Source of the DNA: Chaenocephalus aceratus
Taxonomy: Eukaryota; Chordata; Actinopteri; Perciformes; Channichthyidae
NCBI GenBank assembly: GCA_023974075.1
Contig: CM043787.1
Coordinates: 37,820,137-37,884,136 of the forward strand
DNA length: 64,000 nucleotides
Reading direction: 5' to 3'
The position numbers were made by a program, and so were the translations under genes. Under the pieces are notes generated by a model. The model was not told the DNA's origin. It was given only the letters and a program-made list of their open reading frames with translations, and searched no databases. Shown here piece by piece: positions 27,151-38,209 of this stretch. Each line of letters opens with the position of its first letter. The stretch's first letter is position 1.

Positions 27151-27202
<52 letters not shown>
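27151..27202. repeat. (TG)n microsatellite
   Basis: About 25 TG units, one early interruption (TATG). Confidence 0.95.
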
Positions 27203-27204
<2 letters not shown>

Positions 27205-30200
27205 CACTTGGAAACTTCCGCAGGAGACTGCCCTAGAGCGGTTTCCATGGCAACACAGGGGTGGAAGAGGGATAACGAGAAAAAGAAGAGAGAGGAGTGA
27301 ATGCTCGTGTGTGTCTCTTCTTGTTGGTTCATTATCTACCTTCCTACCAGCAAAACGATGTGATCCCACTGAGCTCACACACGCAAACAGACACACACAA
27401 AAATCCAGGTGGCCCAGCCCCAGCGTATGACATTTGCGAGCGTGTGTACATGACTGACTGTTACATGAGTGTGTGCTTGCTGCGAGGAGATGAGGGGGAC
27501 TTTTCGAAAAGATGGAGCATAAGTGAAAAGGCTGCATGAGACTGTGACTTGGAGACACACACCCATGAACACACAGTGTGTTATTAGGTCGAGCTTCAGC
27601 AGGCTGTCAGGACAACTGATCAATGAAACTATTCCATTTGGCTGACCATCTCTTTCTCTCTCTCTCTCTGTGCAAGCAAACGGCTACTTCTTTTCCCTGG
27701 TTATGACAGAGCAGTGATGCCCTGTACAATGCTGACTATATCACAAAACACCCCACTAGGGCCACTACACTACAACTAGATAGCGTCAGCACTTAAGTCT
27801 AACTGACTGGATTTACTATACTTCTGTTTCAGTTTATTTGAAGACAGTCAGGGGAGAGAGATGGCTCACTCTAGCTTCAGAGGAAAGGCCCTTTGGTCAG
27901 CTTAAAACAATAAGAGCATCATCACCACAATCATTCTCGGCTCCCCAGCAGATGGTGTTGCCCACTTATACTTATACTTCAAAACTGACAAGGAGAATCT
28001 TAACAGGACATCAGATACATGTGCGGTCTTGTTTTTTCTGTTTCTACAGTTAACACAATGGAAAACAAAGACAGTACAGTGAAAACAAAGTGAACAGCAG
28101 TGTGCTGAAAGGCTTTACAAATAATTACATTATTCCAGTTTTCGAGTTGACATTACAATGATTTATTATGAAAAAGGGAAGTGCAATTTGTTTTAACTAA
28201 AGGGTTTGCTATGAGAATTAGCATGAAACAGTTATCTGAGGGCAAATACTAATACGGGCTGCTCACCTATTGAATTGGTCAATTGGCCGACCATGGCAAA
28301 ATGTCGTGTTTAATGAAAAGTTAAAGCCTACTTTGTGGAGAGACCTCCTGTTAAGAACCTCTAAGGCAAACGTGGAACAAATTGTGCGACAGATTAAAGA
28401 GTTGGCAGTCATTTTGCGATAAGCAAAACCATCATCAGGTCCTGCAAGTGCTCATATGGCGGTGTAAAGTTTGAAATCTAATTTTAAAGGGGATCTTGGA
28501 AAAGTTCTGAGCATGCTTGGTTTTGTAATAACATGGCCTGCCTGCTGACTAACATTATGAAACATCATAGATTGTGTTGATTTCGCCACAAAATAGCAGA
28601 CTTTGGGCAAATAGGCAAAAAACAACCCAAATTTACCCATTACGTATACGCTCTTCATACTTTAACATGTGTTTGGTTATTTAAAAAGAGAGACCCTATA
28701 TCAAAAAGTACAATCAGACCTGATTTCAACCGACCAAAATTGCGAGATTGTGTGGTGGCATAAATAAAAAATAAAAATACTACACAGCCATACATGTCCC
28801 CTATTTTGTCCTGTTATAATGATTTGTCATGTGATCAGAGCTCATACAGAGTTAGCTCAGACTCTGTTAGATATTAAACATAGTGGCACACAGACCCAAG
28901 TCCTACACAACCTTATTTAGACTGAATATAATATATGGGGCGAAGCCTGCGAGCTAGTTCAGGCAGTCAACTCGAGCACCAATGATACATTAACACGTGA
29001 TGCACCTCGTCCCTCTTACAACCAACCAAACACATTCTCCTAAACATGCCGCTCTATTTAAGCTGCCAGGTCTTCCTGCCTCTGCCTCGCTATGCTGCCA
29101 CTGTTGTGTTCCCTTGCTATTGCTACGTTCATGTTCCTGCTGTGTTTCATGTTGCTGCTACTTGCCTGCCACACCATCACCCCAGCTTCCACCTGTAGGT
29201 TCGGGGGATAGTTATCTAATCATCACTCAATGTTCTTTGTAAATCTGTGGAGTGATGAGGCCCGAGCCTAGACGCCAAACTCAAACTATATGCTGCTTAT
29301 AATAAACATATTAAGAACCACGTGAGTTGTCTGACTGAAATAATTTAACTGAGCCTTAGTCAGGTCACAGATTGGGTTTTTTTGTTACAAAGCACAGAGA
29401 GGACCATCAACACCTCTCATCATAACTTTCACCCCAAATCCTCTCTGCATGGAAAATGTGGGACATGAAGAAAAAGACAGCCCCAAAGTCTGCCACCTGC
29501 TGTGCTCTCTCAATCAGTTATACATTTGTGCAGGCCTGAGCAAAATAAATGCTAAATAAAAAAGATTGGCTGAGGATTATTTATGATACTGTACAGGGAG
29601 TTCAAATGTAATGTAATGGATCTGGCACATCCAGTTATAAAAAGCCACACTAAAAAGCTGAGAGTAATCGCAAAAGAAAATAGAAATGATGAACTGTCCC
29701 TAAAAGTGACCACTCTTCCAGATTCTCATTCCTAGTGATGGCATGTTGACTAATAGAGCCAGAAAAATACAGACCATCGACCCACAAACATGTGCATTCA
29801 CCTACACACAGACACACAAAAAATGTGCGTTCAAACACACACACTAATGCTCTCTCACATACTCACAAACGGGGACATGTTCATTGATCTAGAAGTGATT
29901 CTAAGCTAAAACAACTACAAAGGACTGAAAGCAGAACCGTGCCCTGACAGGTTGTACGTGTGTATATGTATGACGTTAATATCCATGTCTATACCTCTGT
30001 TTTGTCTACACATTTGTGTGTGTGTATCTGCCTTTTTTTGGACATGTGTGTGTATGGCACAAGCACAACTTGTGTATGTACGTGTCTCAGTCTGTGTGCT
30101 CCCCTTTTCGTCCCTCTAGGTGTGTGAGCTGTGTGTGGGGATCCGATTTGGGTCTCAGTATGTGTGCATGCTTCAGGGCTGTACCAGTTCAGGTCACTGA

Positions 30201-30325
30201 CTCTTGTTATTTGATGTTGAAGTTTTGGTGGAAACGGTGTATTGTGAGTGTGTCTGTCCGTGGGTTTTATGTGCATTGTGGTTTACCTATCTACATGTGT
30301 GTCTAGATGTGTGTCTATATAGTGT
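27203..30325. other. intron 11w/12w, middle part
   Basis: No exon or definite element recognised. The stretch 28940-29330 has a Cys-rich chance frame and slightly higher GC. Short CA/GT-rich patches occur near 29790-29860 and 30015-30060. Confidence 0.5.
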
Positions 30326-30753
<428 letters not shown>

Positions 30754-31189
30754 TTAGTGTCCTTATGTGAAGCAACCCTCCTCTGCCCCGGTGAAGCAGC
30801 ACAGAGGCCGACCGCAGATCATTGTGGTTATAGTGGGCAGCTCCCTAGTGTGCTTTCTTGAGAAGGGCACAGTCATTGTGAGTGTGTGTATGTGTTGCCC
30901 TATGGGCGGCATGTTTAATGTGTGATAGGTGTGTGACAGGTATCTGCTCGGGGCAGGTCACAGGGGAAACTCCTTTGGGAAATTGTAAAAGGTTAGATCA
31001 TTCTTTATCCCTCGCTGTCTTCTTCCTCTCCCCTTTTCTCTTCGATCCTTCACTCAACCTTGTGCTAAAACTCTTTCCCTCCCTCTCTCATTCTTGTCCT
31101 TCTTTTACTGCCAGAATGTCTGATAAATTATAAGTATTTTTTAATGTTTGTTATTTATTAAAAGATATATATCATGTTTTTTGGTATTA

Positions 31190-31504
<315 letters not shown>

Positions 31505-31593
31505 CTATATCGAACAATGAAAAAGAAATTTCTTTAACAACCTAGCTCATGCACATCACACATAGATGTTTAATAGTTTATTTAGTGTATTCA

Positions 31594-31899
<306 letters not shown>

Positions 31900-32481
31900 T
31901 TAATCAAAGGTGACAGTTGAAGCTGTTTGCAACAGGCCTCTCTCTACTCAGCAGAGAGGAATTTCCTGCAGGCATACATTTAGTTTGTTGGAATGAATGT
32001 CACCCTAACCCTAATAGCACAGGATGATACATAGACAGGACGGATTTCATACTGTATATCATGGGTCGGCAACAGGCGACCCATGATATACATGGCCCGC
32101 GGGCCATTGGTGGCCCGCCAAATAATATTTGGCCCGGAAAATTATTTTGAGAATAAAAATAAAATATTATTTTGAGATTCTTTTTTTCTTCTTTTTTACA
32201 ATATCGGACGGACAGTCACACATATAGGCTATAATGTCCGAATAGAGAATCTACCTACACCTGAAGAATGCTTGTACTTTTATCCATGTTGAGAGTGAAT
32301 GACACAGCACAGGCACAATCTGGCAGCGGGGTGCACTGACGCTGATAGTGGATCAATAAGTTGGTGGATAGCGTGGTGCTGAAGTAGCCAATAGGCCAAT
32401 AGGTTTGTGGTTTGAAAAAAATAACACCAGCACATTAAATCATTCAAACGTAATGTTTACTTATATGTTGTTCGATTATTG

Positions 32482-32836
32482 TGTTACGTCACATTTTATA
32501 TGTCTTGTTTTGGGTGTTTTCTTCCGTATATTGTCTGGTCCTCTTCCTGTGTTTTTCCCCTGTCGTTAGTTTCCCTGGTGTGTCTAGTTGTCTGATTGTG
32601 TTCACCTGTCGCCCTTGTGTTTCTCCTCCCCTGCCCGGCTGTTTCTTATCTAGTGATTACCTCTCCCTGTATTTAGTCTGTCTCTTCCTGTGTTCAGTGT
32701 TGGTTCATCTTTTGTTTGTGACTGAGTTCACCGGTGAGCGGTCTGTTTTGTCCAAGTTATTTGTATTTATCCCTGAAATAAAGGCATTTCAGCGTTATCT
32801 GCATTTGGGTCCTGCTTCCTTCACTCTACCGTAACA
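32482..32836 (+). repeat. 5' LTR-like repeat
   Basis: 355 bp starting TGTTACG and ending CGTAACA (inverted ends), with an AATAAA signal near 32779 in the last quarter, as in an LTR R region. Confidence 0.65.
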
Positions 32837-32854
32837 GTACGAACCAACCAATAA

Positions 32855-33043
32855 ATGGACCCAGCAGATGATCCATTTGAGGTGGAATTACAAAATATTT
32901 CCTTTTATTTGGCTTGCTGCTATGATTGGTGGAAGGGAGCGTCCAGTGTTCTACAGAAGGAGGCCGCTCTGGTGGAGGCGCATCGGTTGGCTATGGAGAA
33001 ACCAGGCTTGGTGAAATTCTTACCTGGCTGGATTTGTGTGTGA
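32855..33043 (+). pseudogene. gag-like N-terminal remnant of the LTR element
   Basis: An ATG 18 bp after the LTR opens MDPADDPFEVELQNISFYLA and closes after 62 codons. A Met-Asp-Pro-Ala start directly after the LTR is common in fish Gypsy-type gag frames, but no capsid motif or zinc knuckle is present. It is too short to function as a capsid protein. Confidence 0.45.
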
Positions 33044-33246
33044 TTTCCAGCCTGCTGACTACAAACGTCTCGGTGTGTTCCGTCACGGAGTCAACCCCTG
33101 CTTCATCCCCATGTCCTGCTCCTGACCAGGAGCCATTCTCTGGAACTCGTCTGGCTTTTGGAGGTCCACGAAGCCTCCAAACGACTCCTAAAAGAAGGAG
33201 TCGCAAGGCCAGGCGAGCAGCCCGAGCCCCAAGAGCCATGGTTCTG

Positions 33247-33545
33247 GCCCCAGCAGCCATGGTCCCAGACCCAGTTCTGGCCTAAGCAGCCATGGTCCCA
33301 GACCCAGTTCTGGCCCCAGCAGCCATGGTCCCAGACCCCGTTCTGGCCCCAGCAGCCATGGTCCCAGACCCAGTTCTGGCCCCAGCAGCCATGGTCCCGG
33401 CCCCAGTTCTGTCCCCGACAGCCATGGTCCCGGCCCCAGTTCTGGCCCCGGCAGCCATGGTTCCAGCCCCAGTTCTGGCCCCGGCAGCCATGGTCCTGGC
33501 CCCGGCAGCCATGGTTCCAGACCCAGCTCTGGCCCCAGCTGCCAT
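33247..33545. repeat. 33-bp minisatellite, about nine units
   Basis: The unit encodes WPQQPWSQTQF (11 residues) in one plus frame and APAAMVPDPVL in another; the core word is CAGCAGCCATGGTCCC. Units drift toward CGGCAGCCATGGTTCC at the right. Frames on both strands are open. Confidence 0.9.
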
Positions 33546-33900
33546 AGTCCCATCTCTAGTCCCATCTCTGGTCCTCTCTCTAGTCCCTTCCAAGTCCCTC
33601 CTCTAGTCACTTCCCTAGTCCCTCCTCAGGTCACATCCCTAGTCCCTTCTCTAGTCCCTTCTCCAGTCTCACCCTCTAGTCACTTCTCAAGTACCAACTC
33701 TAGTCCCTTCTCTAGTCCCTACTCAAGTCCTTTCTCAAGTCCCTCCTCTAGTCACTTCTCCAGTCCCTCCTTTAGTCACTTCTCTAGTCCCAACTCAGTC
33801 ATCTCTCGAGTTCCCTCTCAAGTCCCCTCTCGAGTCCCCTCGATTTCCCTCCAGTCCATACTCAAGTTCCAACTCAAGTCCCAACTCAAGTCCCTACTGA
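33546..33900. repeat. degenerate short tandem repeat (CTAGTCCC/CAAGTCCC type)
   Basis: Loosely repeated 12-18 bp units around TCTAGTCCCTTC and CAAGTCCC between the two stronger minisatellites; unit length varies. Confidence 0.75.
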
Positions 33901-33902
33901 AG

Positions 33903-34560
33903 TGCCATTGGAGGTTCCGCTGGGGGTCCTGCCAACTCCATGTCCTGTCCCGTTGGGGGTCCCGCCGACTACTCTCCTGCCGGGGGTCCTGCCAATCCCA
34001 TGTCCTGTCCCGTTGGGGTCCCGCCGACTACTCTTCTGCCGGGGGTCCTGCCAACCCTATGTCCTGTGCCGTTGGAGGTTCCGCTGGGGGTCCTGCCAGC
34101 TCCATGTCCAGTCCCGTTGGGGGTCCCGCCGACTACTCTTCTGCCGGGGGTCCTGTCAACCCTATGTCCTGTCCCGTTGGGGGTCCCGCCGACTACTCTC
34201 CTGCCAGGGGTCCTGCCAGCTCCATGTCCTGTCCTGTTGGGGGCCCCACCGACTACTCTCCTGCCGGGGGTCCTGCCAACCCTATGTCCTGTCCCGTTGG
34301 GGGTCCCGCCGACTACTCTTCTGCCGGGGGTCCTGCCAACCCTATGTCCTGTGTCATTGGAGGTTTCGTTGGGGGTCCTGCCAGTTCCATATCCAGTCCC
34401 GTTGGAGGTCCCGCCGACTACTCTCCTGCCGGGGGTCCTGCCAATCCTATGTCCTGTTCCTCTGGGGGTCCGCCGACAACTCTTCTGCCGGGGGTCCTGC
34501 CAACCCCTTGTCCTGTTTTGTGGAGGCCCCGCCATCACCTGTCTTGCCGGGGGTCCTGCC
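33903..34560. repeat. 60-bp minisatellite, about ten units
   Basis: The unit contains CCGTTGGGGGTCCCGCCGAC, TACTCTCCTGCCGGGGGTCC and TGCCAACCCTATGTCCTGTC; a longer variant adds GTTGGAGGTTCCGCTGGGGG. The plus frame encodes LGVPPTTLLPGVLPTLCPVP. The 60-bp period keeps frame. Confidence 0.9.
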
Positions 34561-34654
34561 AACTCCTGATACTCTTTCGTGGGGGATCCTGCCGAAGCCT
34601 TTCCCACCGGCTCCGGTTCCTGTTCGGCCGACACCGGGTCCGCCCGGCCTCTGG

Positions 34655-35045
34655 AGCTGTCTGGTCTTCGCCCTCGAGCCCGGCCCCCTGAGAGCCGCGG
34701 TCTTCTCCCTCGAGCCCGGCCCCCTGAGAGCCCAGCCCCCTGAGAGCCGCGGTCTTCGCCCTCGAGCCCGGCCCCCTGAGAGCCGCGGTCTTCGCCCTCG
34801 AGCCCGGCCCCCTGAGTGCCGCGGTCTTCGCCCTCGGGCCCGGCCCCCTGAGAGCCGCGGTCTTCGCCCTCGAGGCCGGCCCCCTGAGTGCCGCGGTCTT
34901 CGCCCTCGGGCCCGGCCCCCTGAGTGCCGCGGTCTTCGCCCTCGGGCCCGGCCCCCTGACTCTTCCTGCCGCGGTCCTCGCCCTCGGGCCCGGCCCCCTG
35001 ACTCTTCCTGCCGCTGCCTTCGCCCTCATGCTCAGCCCCCTGAGT
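34655..35045. repeat. 36-bp GC-rich minisatellite, about ten units
   Basis: The unit reads CTTCGCCCTCGAGCCCGGCC then CCCTGAGAGCCGCGGT; the plus frame gives RGLRPRARPPES. It is followed at 35075-35150 by two copies of a TTGCCCCCGGGCCGTCCGCC unit. It is the most GC-rich part of the window. Confidence 0.9.
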
Positions 35046-35245
35046 TTGCCCGCTGTGGCCTTCGCCCCACCATGGACTCTGCCTTGCCCCCGGGCCGTCC
35101 GCCCGAGTCCCCCTTCTCGGCTTCTGCCTTGCCCCCGGGCCGTCCGCCCGAGATCCCTTACGGCCCTCCGCTATGCTCCTGGGCTGTCAGCCCAAAACCC
35201 GTCCTCCAGACCCCCTCCACCCACCCTGGTGGCCCTAGTTTTGTG

Positions 35246-35273
35246 GTCCTGCTTCCTTCACTCAACCGTAACA
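35246..35273 (+). repeat. 3' LTR remnant
   Basis: GGTCCTGCTTCCTTCACTC followed by AACCGTAACA, matching the end of the 5' LTR (32809-32836) with one difference. The remainder of the right LTR is absent. Confidence 0.7.
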
Positions 35274-35837
35274 TATGTGAACAGTAACAAAGTTCAGTCA
35301 AAACATTGACAACAAAAATCGGAGAAGCCGCTTGATCATGGAGGGCGAGGGGTGGTGGTGCATTTGCTGCCACCCCAGTTGGCAGCTTTGTTTTGAAAGA
35401 AAAGTTTTGGCTCATTGGACATTTATGAGAAAATCCCTAATGTCCGAGTGCAAGTGAATGCAGCACAAGACGCGAGCCTTGTAACCCATCCCCCGCATGG
35501 GATGTGCAAAACGAGAAGCATTCGGTCTACAATGACAGAGAAGAGATTGTCCAGTTTGGCTGTACTCAGCATTGATTCAAAACGCAATAAAGCTATGGAT
35601 CTTAATAAGTTGTAAGCAGTGGCGGACTGGCCATCTGTAGAATCTAGAGAACCACGGAACGGCAACCGCAGCGGCACCGCAGCGGCACCCGCAGCGAGGC
35701 TCCCCCGTTGACAGTTCACTAGAACCCCCCCCCCTGCCCGGCATCTAGTGGCTGAGAAAAAATGTGCCCGAGGCCAGATATAATTGCCGACCCCTGATGT
35801 ATATGATGGGGTAAACATTCAGTGTTGGTTAGCCTCA

Positions 35838-36062
<225 letters not shown>

Positions 36063-36218
36063 TCAACAATTTGAGAGGAAAGAAAGAGGGTAAATTGAAA
36101 TGTAAAGTTAAATGTGTCCATTTTCCATGTTGAACTTGAATGAAATGAAACGTGTTGTGTGTCTGTTGAATGCAAGTGAGAGAAAGAGAGATAGAGAGAC
36201 ACACAGAGTGAGAAATAC

Positions 36219-36312
36219 CTTGGTAGACGAAGTGAAGCCTCTAGCAGACTGGCCACTCTTCGCATTGAACCGCAGCATGATCTGATTGGAAGTGCCAATG
36301 GCAATGTCTCTC
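36219..36312 (-). CDS. csmd1: csmd1 exon 7w: end of CUB domain, with two 1-base deletions
   Basis: This completes the CUB started in exons 5w/6w. Good splice sites flank it (TTCCCAG acceptor, GTATTT donor). It is 94 nt where 96 would keep phase 1 to phase 1. It reads GETLPLA in the expected frame. One frame over it reads TSNQIMLRFNAKSGQSARGF, and one frame over again it reads FVYQ before the donor. The simplest explanation is one lost base near 36294 (an A) and one near 36234 (a C), both in short runs. The amino-acid pattern is otherwise conserved, so the breaks are either recent or artefacts of assembly. Confidence 0.88.
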
Positions 36313-36836
36313 CTGGGAAGGAACAATTACACACACATGAAGATCTCAAAAAATGAATGTCAATAATAATACAAAAATTACTTTATCTCATGAAAACACA
36401 AGCAATTGCTCTACTTTACTTTACTTTTTATACAATTTATCACCTGAATTTCACAAAATACAGTTTTTTTATGAACACAATACACCCACAGACACTCATA
36501 AGCATACATTTAAATGTTCTGCTTTGCATTCAGGCAGAAGCTTCTTCCTTATTTCCCTGTGTGGGAAATGTGGCCCCTCAAAAATGCCAAACACACACAC
36601 AACAAACCAACTAACAGGCTCATACTCAGATATTTATATGCATACACATACGAAGTAACAGTGATAAATGAGAAAAACATGGTCTAGCGTGGCTGACATT
36701 TAGAACCGTCATTAGCTGAGTCGGGATGTGTGTGTGTATGTTTACATTTGGTATACGTGTATGTGTGTTAATATGTTTGTGTGTCAGGATAATCCGTCAG
36801 TAAAGCTGGAACAATGTGCTACGAAGCTGTTTGCTG

Positions 36837-36885
<49 letters not shown>

Positions 36886-37714
36886 GTGTGTGTGTGGTGT
36901 GTGTGTGATAGGTAATGATGCAGCTAACATTATTTTGTACAAGCCTGGTGTGTTTCCTTCTTTGCTGCCGTTTGGCCAAAGGGGAATTTCCAACTCAAAT
37001 TAACTTTAAAGAATAAGCCACCCATTCTACATTACATAAACAGGCCTCTTCCCTTTGAACTAACTTAGATGGATAGTAGCTGGAGAAATAAATTGCATAT
37101 TGTGCAGCAACATTTAGCCAAATAAAAAACTGTCACATCCTTCTAGCTAAAATGATATTGAATCAAGCTCTCTTGGGGGACAAAGAGCACAGTAAAGCAG
37201 AAATGTAAACCTCAGAGTACACATGCAGAGAAAGGCTCTAGGCAGCTATCATATCTATCTTCATATGTTTGTGATTTCTCAAATTCTATTCAGATTTGTA
37301 AACAAACTCTACCAACTTTTTGGCAGTTGCAGTCATTTCATTTAAATATTGTCATTATTTTACAAGCACACAAATGAATACATATTATAAAGTGAATATT
37401 TTGAAAGCCTGTATTCTTTAGAAAAAACTAACAGTCAATTCCAGTGGGATTCCCCTGCAGCGTGCCCTCTGCTCATGACAGGTAACAGAAGAACACGTAA
37501 CTCTGAGGCAATGAGAGCACATTTAGCCAACATGTTATCAATATTTCTTCATATTTCAATTTGATACTATGTCACCTATATAGATATTGCCTCATCTCTG
37601 AATCTGTGCCGAGTGTCTTACTGTGTGGAGACTTAAAAAGCTGGGATGGATCAAACTTGGAGGATAAGGAAACCCAGGGAGGATTATGTTCAGGAGTATA
37701 AGCACTACTTCCTC
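36313..37714. other. intron 6w/7w, left part
   Basis: Ordinary intronic sequence with a (GT)n tract at 36839-36909; no exon or element recognised. Confidence 0.5.
36839..36909. repeat. (GT)n microsatellite
   Basis: About 30 GT units with two short interruptions near 36884 and 36896. Confidence 0.95.
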
Positions 37715-38087
37715 GGGTGTTTCTCAATGTTGAGGACGCTTCCTTGGTAGCACAGGTCTTCCGAGTCACTTCCTTTAGAAGCGAGGCAAGAATCCTTCCT
37801 AGCCTCGGACAAAAAGAATGGTGGAACAGGCTAACAGGTGTGCGTCATATGCGAGGCCCCACCTTAAATGGAGCGCGATTTCCACCAAAGATTTGGAAAT
37901 TGGTCCGTGCGCAAAGCATTGTGGGGATTTTAAGACCGCGGAGGATACACATGTGCAGCCTCGAAGGACGCAGGGGCTCGGGTAGAATTCCAAGTATGCT
38001 GGGACATTGGAACAGGCGGGACTCGATGACGTAGCATCCTTGAAATAGTGGCTCTGGAGCATCCTTCCTTGACATTGAGAAACACCC
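37715..38087. mobile_element. MITE with GGGTGTTTCTCAATG inverted ends
   Basis: 373 bp. The left end GGGTGTTTCTCAATGTTGAG and the right end CTTGACATTGAGAAACACCC are inverted copies with few changes. The interior is GC-richer than its flanks and non-coding. No duplication of the target could be identified, so the superfamily is open. Confidence 0.8.
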
Positions 38088-38209
38088 ATGGTGTAAGGCC
38101 TCAGTGAGGCGCTTTCCACTGCTGATTTATTCTTGTAAAGATAACCCATAATGGATTTTCATCAAATACATCACTGTTAAATAAATTGTGATAACGACCA
38201 CTGGTGATG

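Larger units (their letters stand above)
32482..35273 (+). mobile_element. non-autonomous LTR-type element with minisatellite interior
   Basis: It begins TGTTACGTCACA and ends CCGTAACA. The last about 28 bases of the left LTR (GGTCCTGCTTCCTTCACTC then ACCGTAACA) recur with one change at 35246-35273. After the left LTR comes a short gag-like start and then almost 2.2 kb of tandem repeats, with no protease, RT or integrase. No clear target duplication was found at the two ends. The right LTR is nearly all missing. The classification as LTR element is inference from the repeated ends and the ATG layout. Confidence 0.65.
33902..35287 (+). other. 461-codon open frame across minisatellites
   Basis: Continuous plus-strand frame made almost entirely of the 60-bp and 36-bp repeat translations (Pro/Leu/Val-rich, then Arg/Pro-rich). 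No start context, domain or splice evidence. It overlaps long open frames on the minus strand. It is probably a by-product of frame-preserving repeat units lacking stop-like words rather than a gene, though similar repeat proteins are often predicted in fish genomes. Confidence 0.3.
32060..35796. mobile_element. hAT element carrying an LTR-element insertion
   Basis: The ends are CATGGGTCGGCAAC (left) and TTGCCGACCCCTG (right), inverted copies with one change, flanked by CTGTATAT (32052-32059) and ATGTATAT (35797-35804), an 8-bp duplication with one difference. Most of the 3.7 kb is a later insertion (32482-35273). A plus-strand remnant at 35415-35615 (RSTMTEKRLSSLAVLSID) resembles the C-terminal dimerisation end of hAT transposases. 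Confidence 0.82.

Noticed and set aside
28997..29242. Cys-rich 81-aa plus-strand protein
   Set aside because: Low-complexity Cys/Leu run without signal or framework pattern; nothing around it supports a gene.
33902..35287. Long 461-codon ORF as a genuine host gene
   Set aside because: It is made of tandem repeat translations, lies inside an LTR-bounded insertion inside a hAT element, and is matched by open frames on the other strand.
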